Shown here: positions 7,437 to 14,623 of the stretch, piece by piece | Layout of the letters: every line of letters begins with the position of its first letter | Position numbering within the stretch: the first letter of the stretch is position 1 | Source of the DNA: JBMTVT01 sp049451635 | GTDB taxonomy: Bacteria; Bacteroidota; Bacteroidia; Flavobacteriales; Flavobacteriaceae | DNA length: 32,919 bases | Assembly: GCA_049451635.1 (NCBI GenBank) | Contig: JBMTVT010000024.1 | Coordinates: forward strand, 1-32,919 | Direction: 5' to 3' | Notes under the pieces: model-generated | Seen by the model: only the letters and a program-made list of their open reading frames with translations | Told to the model about the DNA's origin: nothing | The model's database searches: none | Program-made: the position numbers and the translations under genes

Positions 7437-7940
7437 CTAACCAACAAAGTGATTCTTTTTTGCTTGTTTCGGGTCATGGTCATAAATGAACTTGTCGCCT
7501 GTCCATCGAGCCATGCACATCGTTAAAAGCACTGTATCGCCTTGGTTCCAATATCCCTCTATCAAGTCCTCAATAACATCTTCGATCACAACATATTCGT
7601 TCTTTTTTATGTCTTTAGGTAAAATATATGCAGCAAATGGAAGTGTTGTCTTTAGAGGGAAGTTACCGTAATAGGTCTTTATTAGTGTATGGTCCCCTTT
7701 CATTAGAACCCTGAAATCACTACAACATCTTATTCTTCCTGTATCGTTTTCCTTGACCACCAATAGCTTTCTGTTAACTTGTGGGTTTTGGTGGTAATCT
7801 ATGAAATGAAGATCAAAATCGTTGTCTAAGGCTTCGTTCATCTCATCTTCGGTCCATGCTGTTTTTATAACCCTGAGGTCATTCCAATTCTGTTTTTCAA
7901 ATTCAGATTTTATACCCAGAAGTTTTTTAATACGTTTCAT
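7437..7940 (-). CDS. Protein of unknown function, third gene of accessory cassette
   Basis: This 167-residue soluble protein has no signal peptide or TM helix, and I do not recognise the family. Visible features are a basic N-terminus (MKRIKKLLGIK), an acidic middle (TEDEMNEALDNDFDLHFIDYH), a double cysteine in IRCCSDFRVL, and an acidic helix EYVVIEDVIEDLIEGY before LLTMCMARWTGDKF. The ATG lies inside the end of the upstream small gene (14-bp overlap), so translation is coupled. The overlap and isolation from housekeeping genes suggest it works with the amidohydrolase-family and four-Cys proteins encoded upstream. Confidence 0.75.
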   Translation of the reverse strand: MKRIKKLLGIKSEFEKQNWNDLRVIKTAWTEDEMNEALDNDFDLHFIDYHQNPQVNRKLLVVKENDTGRIRCCSDFRVLMKGDHTLIKTYYGNFPLKTTLPFAAYILPKDIKKNEYVVIEDVIEDLIEGYWNQGDTVLLTMCMARWTGDKFIYDHDPKQAKKNHFVG

Positions 7941-8175
7941 AATTACCTATTTTAATGTTGTCTACATCTATCTTTATGCAGGTTTCAGGGGTGCTTTTTA
8001 GAAGACTTAAAACCTTTTTATCACTCATGTTATTTGTGTCAACCACAGATTTATTGCAGCTATTACAGTAACCGTTTTGCAGTTCATCCCATGTCTTTTG
8101 AAGTGGGCAATGAAGTTTCTTTATAAAATCACCTTGGTCGGTGAACAACTTACCTGTGTTAGGGTTAAATTTCAT
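7927..8175 (-). CDS. Small four-cysteine domain protein
   Basis: This 82-residue protein has Cys23, Cys37, Cys40 and Cys66 arranged as C-x13-C-x2-C-x25-C. It resembles a small domain found at the start of many Bacteroidota proteins, of the form CxxxWxxM...FCxxCxKxVxDFTxMSDxEI...CG. Here the matching parts are CPLQKTWDELQ, YCNSCNKSVVDTNNMSDKKV and ETCIKI. A metal or Fe-S site is plausible but not shown. The ATG overlaps the 3' end of the amidohydrolase gene by 11 bp and its own 3' end overlaps the next gene by 14 bp, so all three are translationally coupled. Confidence 0.75.
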   Translation of the reverse strand: MKFNPNTGKLFTDQGDFIKKLHCPLQKTWDELQNGYCNSCNKSVVDTNNMSDKKVLSLLKSTPETCIKIDVDNIKIGNYETY

Positions 8176-8905
8176 AATTACGTATATGGTTTAAGAAGGA
8201 TTGAACTGTTGATTTAGTGTTTTCATAACCATTTGATTTCTTGTCGATATCTAAGTAAAGTTTTCTATTAACCTCTAACATAATGGATTTCACCCTTTTG
8301 TCTTTTTTGTAACAGGATTGAGGCACCATGCTTCCTGAGTATGGCTTGTCCACTAATACAGTATACTCTAATTCTTCAAAAAACTTGACTGCGGACTCTA
8401 CAAGCTCTTTGGGTGTGTGGAACCCATCCGTTCCTATATTGAAATCAGGTCTAAAAGTTGATTTGTCCAGCGCTCTATTTAATGCATTCTCTGGAAAGGA
8501 ATGGCAGTCTACAATCAAGCAGCTATTATTGGCTTCTAGATGTGTTTTAACGCCTTCTGAGAGACTATCGTGATGCTTCCAATAAAACTCTTTAAGGATT
8601 CTTTCCCTGAGCTCTGGGGTTACAACACGCAGGGTGTTACCATCATCAAACTTCTCATAAAGAACCCCCATTCCGAATCTGGACATTACCTCTAGTTTAT
8701 CGTCAGTAAATCTCTCCACATCACAGAAAATTCTTGAGAAAGGCGCAATAATAGTATCATCTATTTCATTAGAGAATAAATCGTCAGTATACCAGTCTGT
8801 CAGCTTAATAATTTCTTGTGATATTTTTTGTTTATCAGCAGTGTAACCATCAAAGAATGGAATAATGGTTGATGAGTGTGGGATGTGTAATATTAACTTT
8901 TCCAT
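8165..8905 (-). CDS. N-formylglutamate amidohydrolase family (FGase/HutG-like) protein
   Basis: The protein has 246 residues and the motifs of the zinc-dependent FGase family: LILHIPHSS (4-12), FCDVERF (60-66), CLIVDCHSFPEN (129-140) and MLEVNRKLYLD (209-219). These supply the expected His, Asp and Glu ligands. The classical enzyme releases formate from N-formylglutamate in histidine breakdown, but no hut genes are near, so the natural substrate here is open. It is the first gene of a three-gene cassette with overlapping ends. A perfect 10-bp inverted repeat overlaps its start codon, and a frameshifted remnant gene abuts it upstream. These signs suggest an acquired accessory unit. Confidence 0.83.
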   Translation of the reverse strand: MEKLILHIPHSSTIIPFFDGYTADKQKISQEIIKLTDWYTDDLFSNEIDDTIIAPFSRIFCDVERFTDDKLEVMSRFGMGVLYEKFDDGNTLRVVTPELRERILKEFYWKHHDSLSEGVKTHLEANNSCLIVDCHSFPENALNRALDKSTFRPDFNIGTDGFHTPKELVESAVKFFEELEYTVLVDKPYSGSMVPQSCYKKDKRVKSIMLEVNRKLYLDIDKKSNGYENTKSTVQSFLNHIRNYEI

Positions 8906-8926
8906 ACAAATAAATGTTATTTGTAT
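8904..8926. promoter_or_regulatory. Inverted repeat overlapping a start codon (operator or translational hairpin)
   Basis: ATACAAATAA (8904-8913) and TTATTTGTAT (8917-8926) are perfect 10-bp arms with a 3-bp centre. On the minus strand the last two bases of the repeat are the AT of the cassette's first ATG (8905-8903). It could be an autoregulatory operator or, in RNA, a hairpin hiding the start codon. Confidence 0.5.
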
Positions 8927-9119
8927 TCCGATAAAGCAATTGTAAAGGAGACGTTTATTTTGACTTGTCGTCCGTATTGTTTTACCACCGTGGTGTCTTC
9001 ACTCGGTTGGTACCCATAATGGGTTCGAAATACTTTACAAAAATAAGATTTAAAATTCAAATAGCCAAAAAACCCGAACCATCATTCTCAAAACAACACC
9101 CCCATATTGATTTTGACAT
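8917..9119 (-). pseudogene. Frameshifted small gene of unknown family
   Basis: From an ATG at 9119 the minus strand reads MSKSIWGCCFENDGSGF and then goes out of frame in a six-T run (plus-strand A-run 9067-9072). Adding one T restores an open frame that continues through GYLNFKSYFCKVFRTHYGYQ and PSEDTTVVKQYGRQVKINV to a stop at 8917-8919, about 67 residues. The residue mix (Trp, Cys, His, Gly) looks like true protein. I do not recognise the family. It lies directly upstream of the FGase cassette and shares the palindrome. The remaining bases of the 8906-9397 gap hold another remnant (9230-9394) and otherwise nothing I can identify. Confidence 0.4.
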
Positions 9120-9229
9120 CGGTTTCTGTTGCGTTAGATTATTCGTTAGATGAATTATAATCTCTTTTAGAATTAAATAATTCTGGAGTTTTTCTTAAAA
9201 TACTTTGTTGGGTGCTGGCTTTTTGTCAT

Positions 9230-9394
9230 TCAAATGTATCTTGATAAAAAAGCTTCATTTGGTAATGTAACCATGCTTCTCATTTCTCTTGGATTTATTC
9301 CATTTTCATATGATTCTGCCATGTATTTTAAAGAATTTTTTAAGCACTCCCAGTAAAGGTGACAACTCCAGGTAAATGTATCTTTAAAATCTAG
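9230..9394 (-). pseudogene. Open coding remnant without a clear start
   Basis: Immediately after the SGNH-hydrolase stop codon and in the same frame, the minus strand stays open for about 55 codons. It reads LDFKDTFTWSCHLYWECL, then KNSLKYMAESYENGINPREM, then RSMVTLPNEAFLSRYI before a stop at 9230-9232. The composition is protein-like, but the only ATG candidates (such as 9322) are internal. It is probably the 3' end of a lost gene. Family not recognised; chance is not excluded. Confidence 0.3.
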
Positions 9395-9397
9395 ATA

Positions 9398-10138
9398 TTA
9401 ATTTTTGAGTTTTTCGATAGCATAAGGCATAATACGCTCAACAAATTTACTGTAAGCTAATTTGGAAGGATGCAAACCATCGGAAGCTACTAAGTCTATA
9501 TTTTCCAGTCCCATTCTAGTTATGTCGGTTATATTTACATAGGTAATATTATTAACCAAACAATAATTTTCAGCATAGGTGTTGTATTTATCTATTTCAG
9601 ATGAAATATTTGTATTGTTTTGACCAAATGGCGTGTAAGCATAATCAGGAATTGACACTACAATCACATTGTTTTTGTTACTTCTCGCTTTTGAAATTGC
9701 AGTATCTACAAGCTGAGGAAATTCATTTTCATAAATTGAAAAAGGCTTACCTTGATATTGATTGTTGACACCTATTAATAGTGTTACTAAATCGAAATCC
9801 TCATTTATATTTTCGCCTTTTATCGCATTGATGAGGTTAGTGGTAGTCCAACCTGTTCTGGCAATGACTTTTAGCTCAAAACTTTTATCAGTTCCAAAAC
9901 TCATCAACAAACTATCCTTTAATTGTTCTGGAAACCTACAAGTTTCACAAACACTCTCTCCAATGGTATAGCTATCTCCTAAAGATAGTATTTTTATAAT
10001 GTTGCTTGGTGCTAGATTTGGGTCTTCTTGCTCTTCTAATTCATCAGTTAGAGTATTGCTTTCTAAAATAGGACTCTCTGTGGTGCAATTAAAACCCATC
10101 ACGATAAAGCATATTAATATATAAACAATCTTTTTCAT
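9398..10138 (-). CDS. SGNH/GDSL-family hydrolase, probable lipoprotein or secreted esterase
   Basis: The protein has 246 residues. An N-terminal signal sequence carries Cys18 (IVMGFNC), which may be lipidated although the lipobox is not canonical. An acidic linker follows, then the SGNH fold. Block I is LSLGDSYTIGES with nucleophile Ser56, block II has Gly96, block III is LLIGVNN with Asn125, and block V is SDGLHPS with Asp220 and His223. All four SGNH catalytic residues are therefore present. Members hydrolyse acyl or acetyl esters; extracytoplasmic ones often deacetylate glycans, but the substrate here is unknown. It is a single gene with no clear partner; the acyl-CoA dehydrogenase upstream is separated by its own promoter region. 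Confidence 0.85.
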   Translation of the reverse strand: MKKIVYILICFIVMGFNCTTESPILESNTLTDELEEQEDPNLAPSNIIKILSLGDSYTIGESVCETCRFPEQLKDSLLMSFGTDKSFELKVIARTGWTTTNLINAIKGENINEDFDLVTLLIGVNNQYQGKPFSIYENEFPQLVDTAISKARSNKNNVIVVSIPDYAYTPFGQNNTNISSEIDKYNTYAENYCLVNNITYVNITDITRMGLENIDLVASDGLHPSKLAYSKFVERIMPYAIEKLKN

Positions 10139-10234
10139 TCAAATTTTATATAAATATACAAAATTGAAGGTTTTAGCTTTTAAAGGAAAACCCTTTTTAA
10201 AAAGGATTTATTGATGTTAGGTTTTATTAGAGAA

Positions 10235-11413
10235 TTATTTAAAAGCATTTAACCCTGTAATATCAAGACCAGTAATTAATAAATGGATATCGTGTGTGCC
10301 TTCGTAGGTTATCACACTTTCGAGGTTCATTGAATGGCGCATAATCGAGTATTCACCAGTTATTCCCATACCTCCAAGCATTTGTCTAGCTTCTCGGGCA
10401 ATGTTAATTGCCATATCTACATTGTTACGTTTAGCCAGGGATATTTGTGCCGAGGTAGCAGTGCCGTTTTCACGCATGACACCCAGTCGCCATGCTAAAA
10501 GCTGTGCTTTGGTAATTTCGGTAATCATTTCAGCTAGCTTTTTTTGCTGTAATTGAAATTGCCCAATAGGTTTGCCAAATTGCATACGTTCTTTACTATA
10601 TCTTAAAGCGGTATCGTAGCAATCCATCGCAGCTCCAATAGCGCCCCAAGCAATACCATAGCGAGCAGAATCTAAACAACCAAGTGGCGCACCCAAACCT
10701 GATTTATTGGGTAATAAGTTATCCTTTGGCACTTTTACATTATCAAAAATAAGTTCACCAGTCGCGGAAGCACGAAGCGACCATTTGTTGTGGGTTTCAG
10801 GTGTACTAAAACCTTCCATACCACGCTCAACAATTAAACCATGAATTCGTCCCTCTTCATTTTTAGCCCAAACAACAGCTACTTGTGCAAACGGCGCATT
10901 GCTAATCCACATTTTGGCTCCATTAAGTAAATAGTGGTCACCTTTATCTTTAAAATTGGTAACCATATCTCCAGGGTTGCTACCATGGTCGGGTTCGGTC
11001 AACCCAAAGCAACCCATCCATTCGCCAGAAGCTAGTTTTGGTAAGTATTTTTGGCGTTGTTCCTCATTTCCATATTTCCAGATAGGATACATAACTAATG
11101 ATGATTGAACCGATGCCGTACTGCGAACACCTGAATCACCACGTTCTATCTCCTGCATGATTAAGCCATAACTAATTTGATCTAAACCAGCACCTCCATA
11201 TTCAATAGGGATATAAGGGCCAAAAGCACCTATTTCTGCTAAACCTTTTATAATTTGAGTTGGGAATTCTGCTTTTTGGGCATACTCTTCAATTATGGGC
11301 GATACATCGCGTTTTACCCATTCTCGGGCAGCATCACGAACCAATTTATGCTCTTCGGTAAGTAACTCATCGAGGTTGTAATAATCTGGGGCTTCAAACA
11401 AATCTGGCTTCAT
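10235..11413 (-). CDS. gcdH: Acyl-CoA dehydrogenase, glutaryl-CoA dehydrogenase type
   Basis: This 392-residue flavoenzyme has an N-terminal helical domain, GCFGLTEPDHGSNPGDM (135-150) at the substrate/FAD site, WISNAPFAQVAVVWAK, and the C-terminal helical domain. The catalytic base is Glu371 in ITYEGTHDIH. The combination of that motif with MRHSMNLESV and the ending ITGLNAFK is characteristic of glutaryl-CoA dehydrogenases, which oxidise and decarboxylate glutaryl-CoA to crotonyl-CoA in lysine and tryptophan breakdown. Specificity within the acyl-CoA dehydrogenase superfamily is inferred. It is monocistronic, with a candidate -7 box at 11441-11448. Confidence 0.9.
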   Translation of the reverse strand: MKPDLFEAPDYYNLDELLTEEHKLVRDAAREWVKRDVSPIIEEYAQKAEFPTQIIKGLAEIGAFGPYIPIEYGGAGLDQISYGLIMQEIERGDSGVRSTASVQSSLVMYPIWKYGNEEQRQKYLPKLASGEWMGCFGLTEPDHGSNPGDMVTNFKDKGDHYLLNGAKMWISNAPFAQVAVVWAKNEEGRIHGLIVERGMEGFSTPETHNKWSLRASATGELIFDNVKVPKDNLLPNKSGLGAPLGCLDSARYGIAWGAIGAAMDCYDTALRYSKERMQFGKPIGQFQLQQKKLAEMITEITKAQLLAWRLGVMRENGTATSAQISLAKRNNVDMAINIAREARQMLGGMGITGEYSIMRHSMNLESVITYEGTHDIHLLITGLDITGLNAFK

Positions 11414-11440
11414 AAAATTTAATTTTATTCAGTGTAGTTG

Positions 11441-11448
11441 CAAATTTA
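11441..11448 (-). promoter_or_regulatory. Candidate -7 element for the glutaryl-CoA dehydrogenase gene
   Basis: On the minus strand this reads TAAATTTG, an exact TAnnTTTG match about 28 nt before the ATG. A -33 TTTG is not evident at 17-23 bp. Confidence 0.4.
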
Positions 11449-11513
11449 TTGAAAATAATAAATAAAATTGATGTTTTTTTAAGAATAAAGAAATTTCTAA
11501 TAATTAATGATGA

Positions 11514-12224
11514 TTACATCTTCAAATAGAAATCTTTTGTCAAATTAATATAGTCTTCGGTGTATTGGTGCCTTTCTGTTTCAATAATAAGATTTTCAAT
11601 TTTTAAATCTTTTTTGCTGAATGAAAATTCAACAAGGCTTCGTTTTATTTCTGAAGTTGGATTACCTTGGACATGTGAAATACGGTTTGGAAAAAGATTT
11701 GATTTTTTAGCAAATTCAATAAAAACCTGTCCCTCTTTATAAGGAATAATTACAGAAAGAATACCATTTTCAGATAATAATTTTGAAACACTTTCAACAA
11801 GATGGTTAAACGGCATAGCATCTTGGAAGCGTGCTAAATCACGTTGCGTGTTTTCTGTTTTGTATTCTTCAGAAAAAAATGGGGGATTACAAATAATTAA
11901 ATCGTATTTGTCTTCAATTTCTTCAACAAATTCTTCTAATGAAGCATGATAGCAAAACAGTCTGTCTCCCCAAAGTGATTGCTCAAAATTATCTACACAT
12001 TGTTCATAGGCATCATCATCAATTTCAATAGCATCTATAATTTCGGCATTGCTTCGTTGTGCCAACATAAGCGATAAAATACCTGTTCCGGAACCAATAT
12101 CTAAAACAGAAAAAGGATTTTTATCAATAGAAGTCCAAGCTCCCAATAAAACACCATCGGTGCCAATTTTCATGGCACATTTATCTTGGTTGATTGTAAA
12201 TTGTTTGAATTTGAAAGGTTTCAT
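11514..12224 (-). CDS. trmN6: tRNA1(Val) (adenine(37)-N6)-methyltransferase (TrmN6/YfiC-like)
   Basis: This 236-residue SAM-dependent methyltransferase has motif I VLDIGSGTGILSL (40-52) and the N6-adenine methylase signature NPPF (113-116) in LIICNPPFFSEEY. The N-terminus FKFKQFTINQDKCAMKIGTDGVLLGAW is typical of the YfiC group that methylates A37 of tRNA1(Val). Its ATG overlaps the rimM stop codon (TAATG), so it is the last gene of the rpsP-rimM-trmN6 unit, consistent with RNA modification and ribosome maturation. Confidence 0.9.
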   Translation of the reverse strand: MKPFKFKQFTINQDKCAMKIGTDGVLLGAWTSIDKNPFSVLDIGSGTGILSLMLAQRSNAEIIDAIEIDDDAYEQCVDNFEQSLWGDRLFCYHASLEEFVEEIEDKYDLIICNPPFFSEEYKTENTQRDLARFQDAMPFNHLVESVSKLLSENGILSVIIPYKEGQVFIEFAKKSNLFPNRISHVQGNPTSEIKRSLVEFSFSKKDLKIENLIIETERHQYTEDYINLTKDFYLKM

Positions 12225-12748
12225 TAAAGGTATAAATCAATTAACCCTTCTGGAGTTTCAACTAAAATAGTTTTAGCTTTTCTATCCACTTTTAAGATAA
12301 ACTCATCGTTCATAGGAATTAAAATTTCCACGCCGTTATTATCTACTTCAAACAGGGCTTGTGCTGTAGAGTCGTTAATAGACTTTATAATACCAACAGT
12401 TCCATAGTTTTTGTCTTTAATAGTAAAACCTATTACTTCATGAAAGTAAAACTTATCACCTTCAAGTTTTGGGAGTAAATCAAGAGGTAAATACAAATCA
12501 GATTTTAAAATAGCATCAGCATCAGCTTCCGTATCAACTTCTTCAAATTTTATTCGAAGTAATTTTGATTTATGTAATTGAGAGTGTTCAATAAAAAAAG
12601 GAACTAGATTGCCTCTTAAATCCAAAAAAATAGCATCAAGGTTATCGTAAACTTCAGGCTCATCAGTGTCTAATTTTGCCAGAACCTCTCCTTTAAAACT
12701 ATATTTTTTAACAATTTTGCCTAAGTAAAAACAATCTTCTTTTTTCAT
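12224..12748 (-). CDS. rimM: 16S rRNA processing factor RimM
   Basis: This 174-residue protein is started at the ATG at 12748. A start at 12769 would add seven residues that do not belong to the family, whereas MKKEDCFYLGKIVKKYSFKGEV is the expected N-terminus. The N-terminal RimM barrel contains YLGKIVKKYSFKGEVLAKL, and the C-terminal PRC-barrel contains VIGFTIKDKNYGTVGIIKSI and VEILIPMNDEFI. RimM binds ribosomal protein S19 and assists maturation of the 30S head. It follows rpsP, the usual neighbour, and a hairpin between the two genes probably lowers its transcription relative to S16. Confidence 0.94.
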   Translation of the reverse strand: MKKEDCFYLGKIVKKYSFKGEVLAKLDTDEPEVYDNLDAIFLDLRGNLVPFFIEHSQLHKSKLLRIKFEEVDTEADADAILKSDLYLPLDLLPKLEGDKFYFHEVIGFTIKDKNYGTVGIIKSINDSTAQALFEVDNNGVEILIPMNDEFILKVDRKAKTILVETPEGLIDLYL

Positions 12749-12768
12749 GATAAACCTTTGATTTATCA

Positions 12769-12787
12769 CCCCGAATTTATTTCAGGG
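12769..12787 (-). repeat. Single REP-like hairpin between rpsP and rimM
   Basis: On the minus strand CCCTGAAATAAATTCGGGG forms a 7-bp stem with one U-G pair. It resembles the first hairpin of the 3372-3460 element. It sits just before the rimM start. Confidence 0.45.
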
Positions 12788-12844
12788 ATCTTTGTTAAAT
12801 TAATGAAAAGCTAAAACAAATCAGTTTTATGCAACGTTATGATA

Positions 12845-12876
12845 TAAAAAACTCCGATAAATATTTATCGGAGTTT
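12845..12876 (-). terminator. Attenuating terminator between rpsP and rimM
   Basis: A perfect 28-bp palindrome at 12849-12876 (core ACTCCGATAAATATTTATCGG) is followed on the minus strand by a run of T. It lies about 25 nt after the rpsP stop. Because rimM and trmN6 lie beyond it with no separate promoter seen, it probably acts as a partial terminator giving S16 excess. Confidence 0.8.
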
Positions 12877-12900
12877 AAAAGTATAAAAAATTACTGTTTT

Positions 12901-13419
12901 TTATTCTTCTTCGTTTGATGCTTCTGTTTCAGCAGCAGGAGCTTCCTCCTCGGCTACTTCTTCTTCAACAACAGGTGCAGCGGCAGCTATACGCGCTTCG
13001 TTAGCAGCTTTTTCAGCTTCTAACGCTTCTGCTTTAGCTTTAGCTTCTGCTTTTGATAAACCATCAGATTTGGCTTGTATTTTGGCAGCTTTTTCTTCTA
13101 ACCAAGCGGCAAATTTTGCTTCTGCTTGATCTTCAGTTAAAGCGCCTTTTTTTACCCCACCTGCTAAATGGTTTTTTAATAAAGCACCTTTGTAAGATAA
13201 AATAGCTTTTGCAGTATCGGTTGGTTGTGCACCATTTTGTAACCATTTTACTGCGCCATCAACGTCTAATTCAACAGTTGCTGGGTTTGTGTTTGGATTG
13301 TAAGCACCTATTTTTTCTAGATATTTACCGTCCCTTTTTGCTCGTGCATCAGCTGCAACGATCCAATAATAAGGTTTCCCTTTTTTACCGTGTCTTTGTA
13401 ATCTAATTTTTACTGGCAT
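12901..13419 (-). CDS. rpsP: 30S ribosomal protein S16, with long C-terminal extension
   Basis: The protein has 172 residues. The first ~85 are the S16 domain: MPVKIRLQRHGKKGKPYYWI, VAADARAKRDGKYLEKIGAYNP, and the WLQNGAQPTDTAKAILS segment. After this comes an Ala/Lys/Glu-rich helical stretch, then a very acidic tail (VVEEEVAEEEAPAAETEASNEEE in part). E. coli S16 is about 82 residues, so half of this protein is extension; long S16 tails are common in Bacteroidota. It is transcribed from a strong promoter at 13467-13496 ahead of rimM-trmN6. Confidence 0.96.
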   Translation of the reverse strand: MPVKIRLQRHGKKGKPYYWIVAADARAKRDGKYLEKIGAYNPNTNPATVELDVDGAVKWLQNGAQPTDTAKAILSYKGALLKNHLAGGVKKGALTEDQAEAKFAAWLEEKAAKIQAKSDGLSKAEAKAKAEALEAEKAANEARIAAAAPVVEEEVAEEEAPAAETEASNEEE

Positions 13420-13466
13420 AATAATTAATTATTTGAGGTTCTCGACCTCTGTTATTAATGAGGGCG

Positions 13467-13496
13467 CAAATGTACGCTATTATTTTTAATTATCAA
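13467..13496 (-). promoter_or_regulatory. rpsP promoter
   Basis: On the minus strand a -33 TTG (13494-13496) is separated by 19 bp from the -7 element TACATTTG (13467-13474). This is a near-ideal Bacteroidota sigma-ABfr promoter and gives a leader of about 40 nt. Confidence 0.75.
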
Positions 13497-13516
13497 TGTT
13501 TTATTTGCTATCAAAT

Positions 13517-14575
13517 TTAGAAAAGTAAACAAACAGGATTAGGCACGTTAATATCATGCAAAAAAGTAAGTTTTCCATTTGATGCATCTACACTAAATAC
13601 AGAAATATTACTACTTTTTTTATTGGCTACTAAAAGAAATTTCCCAGTTGGATCTAAAGTAAAGTTACGCGGCCAATCGCCATGCACTGGCATATTTTGA
13701 ATTTTTTCTAAAGTCCCACTAACTATATCTCTCTTAAAAACAGCTATGGTGTTTTCACCTCTGTTAGAACCATACAAAAAGCGCTCATCGTTACTTAAAT
13801 GAATGTCTGCACAAGAATTATTGCCTACATAATCATTGGAAAGTGTTGATACATGATTTATAAGCTCAAAAGTGTTGCCACTTCTTTTGGCAACTGTAAC
13901 CTTACTGGCATATTCATTAATAACGTAAATAAATTTGCCATCCTTGGTCAAAACAAAATGCCTTGGGCCAGCATTTACTGTAAGACTTACAACGGAAGAG
14001 TCTTTTAATTTGTAATTAGCATCACCCTCTTTTTCATACAAATACATGGAATTTCTACCTAAATCTGCTACAAAAAGTTCATTTTTAATAAACTGTGCGG
14101 AATGTGCATGCGATGCAATACTATCTGAGTTATGATTAAAAACTTGAGAAGCCTCATTTAGGCTCCCATCATTATTAATATTGTAGAGCGCTATGTTCCC
14201 TCCAACATAGTTTGAGACAACAGCTTTATTGCCTGCTTTGTTAACGGAAACATGGCAAGGTGCACCTCCAAAACTATTTTTTTTGTTGATAAAATTCAAT
14301 ATACCATTTTCTTGGATTTTGAAAGACGAAACAGATGATTCACTCTCATTAACAGCATACATATATTTTTTGTTGGGCGAATAAGCAATAAATGATGGGT
14401 TTTCAGTTTTGGTAACTAAATTCAAGTCATTAAGCTCGCCTGTTACTGTATTGAACTGTAATTGATATATACCTTCACTTTCGCCGTCGGTGTATGTTCC
14501 AACATACAACGGTGTGTTTTCTTCTTTGCAATTCAAAAGAGAAATTGTAATAAGTAATAGTAAATTAAATTTCAT
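13517..14575 (-). CDS. Lactonase-family beta-propeller lipoprotein (6-phosphogluconolactonase YbhE type)
   Basis: This 352-residue protein has a lipoprotein signal (hydrophobic core and LLNC with Cys16) followed by KEEN, which resembles the K-(D/E)2 surface-export signal described in flavobacteria. The rest is a seven-bladed propeller of the lactonase family, with repeats such as NPSFIAYSPNKKYMYAVNE, GGAPCHVSVNKAGNKAVVSN, AGPRHFVLTKDGKFIYVINE and WPRNFTLDPTGKFLLVANKK. Cytoplasmic relatives hydrolyse 6-phosphogluconolactone; an exported copy is unlikely to do that and may act on another lactone or sugar acid. It is monocistronic and divergent from the pseudogene at 14753. Confidence 0.85.
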   Translation of the reverse strand: MKFNLLLLITISLLNCKEENTPLYVGTYTDGESEGIYQLQFNTVTGELNDLNLVTKTENPSFIAYSPNKKYMYAVNESESSVSSFKIQENGILNFINKKNSFGGAPCHVSVNKAGNKAVVSNYVGGNIALYNINNDGSLNEASQVFNHNSDSIASHAHSAQFIKNELFVADLGRNSMYLYEKEGDANYKLKDSSVVSLTVNAGPRHFVLTKDGKFIYVINEYASKVTVAKRSGNTFELINHVSTLSNDYVGNNSCADIHLSNDERFLYGSNRGENTIAVFKRDIVSGTLEKIQNMPVHGDWPRNFTLDPTGKFLLVANKKSSNISVFSVDASNGKLTFLHDINVPNPVCLLF

Positions 14576-14592
14576 AATAATAAGGTGCGTCT

Positions 14593-14623
14593 CAAAAGTA
14601 CATTAAATTGCTATAACCACCAA
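14593..14623 (-). promoter_or_regulatory. Promoter of the lactonase-family gene
   Basis: Minus-strand TTG (14621-14623), 20 bp, then TACTTTTG (14593-14600) matching TAnnTTTG. The transcript start would be about 10-18 nt before the ATG. Two copies of TAACATTAA (14624-14632 and 14640-14648, 16 bp apart) lie directly upstream of the -33 box, a place where an activator could bind. Confidence 0.6.

Noticed and set aside
9132..9151. Two CGTTAGAT copies 12 bp apart, resembling integron attC core sites (GTTRRRY)
   Set aside because: No matching RYYYAAC partner at the required distance and no integrase or cassette array nearby.
8965..9153. Plus-strand open frame of 62 codons in the gap upstream of the FGase cassette
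   Set aside because: It lies opposite the frameshifted minus-strand remnant, which has the more protein-like composition; the plus-strand frame has no recognisable motif or promoter.
10192..10205. Palindrome CCTTTTTAAAAAGG after the glutaryl-CoA dehydrogenase gene
   Set aside because: No loop and mostly A-T pairs, so a weak hairpin; not called a terminator.
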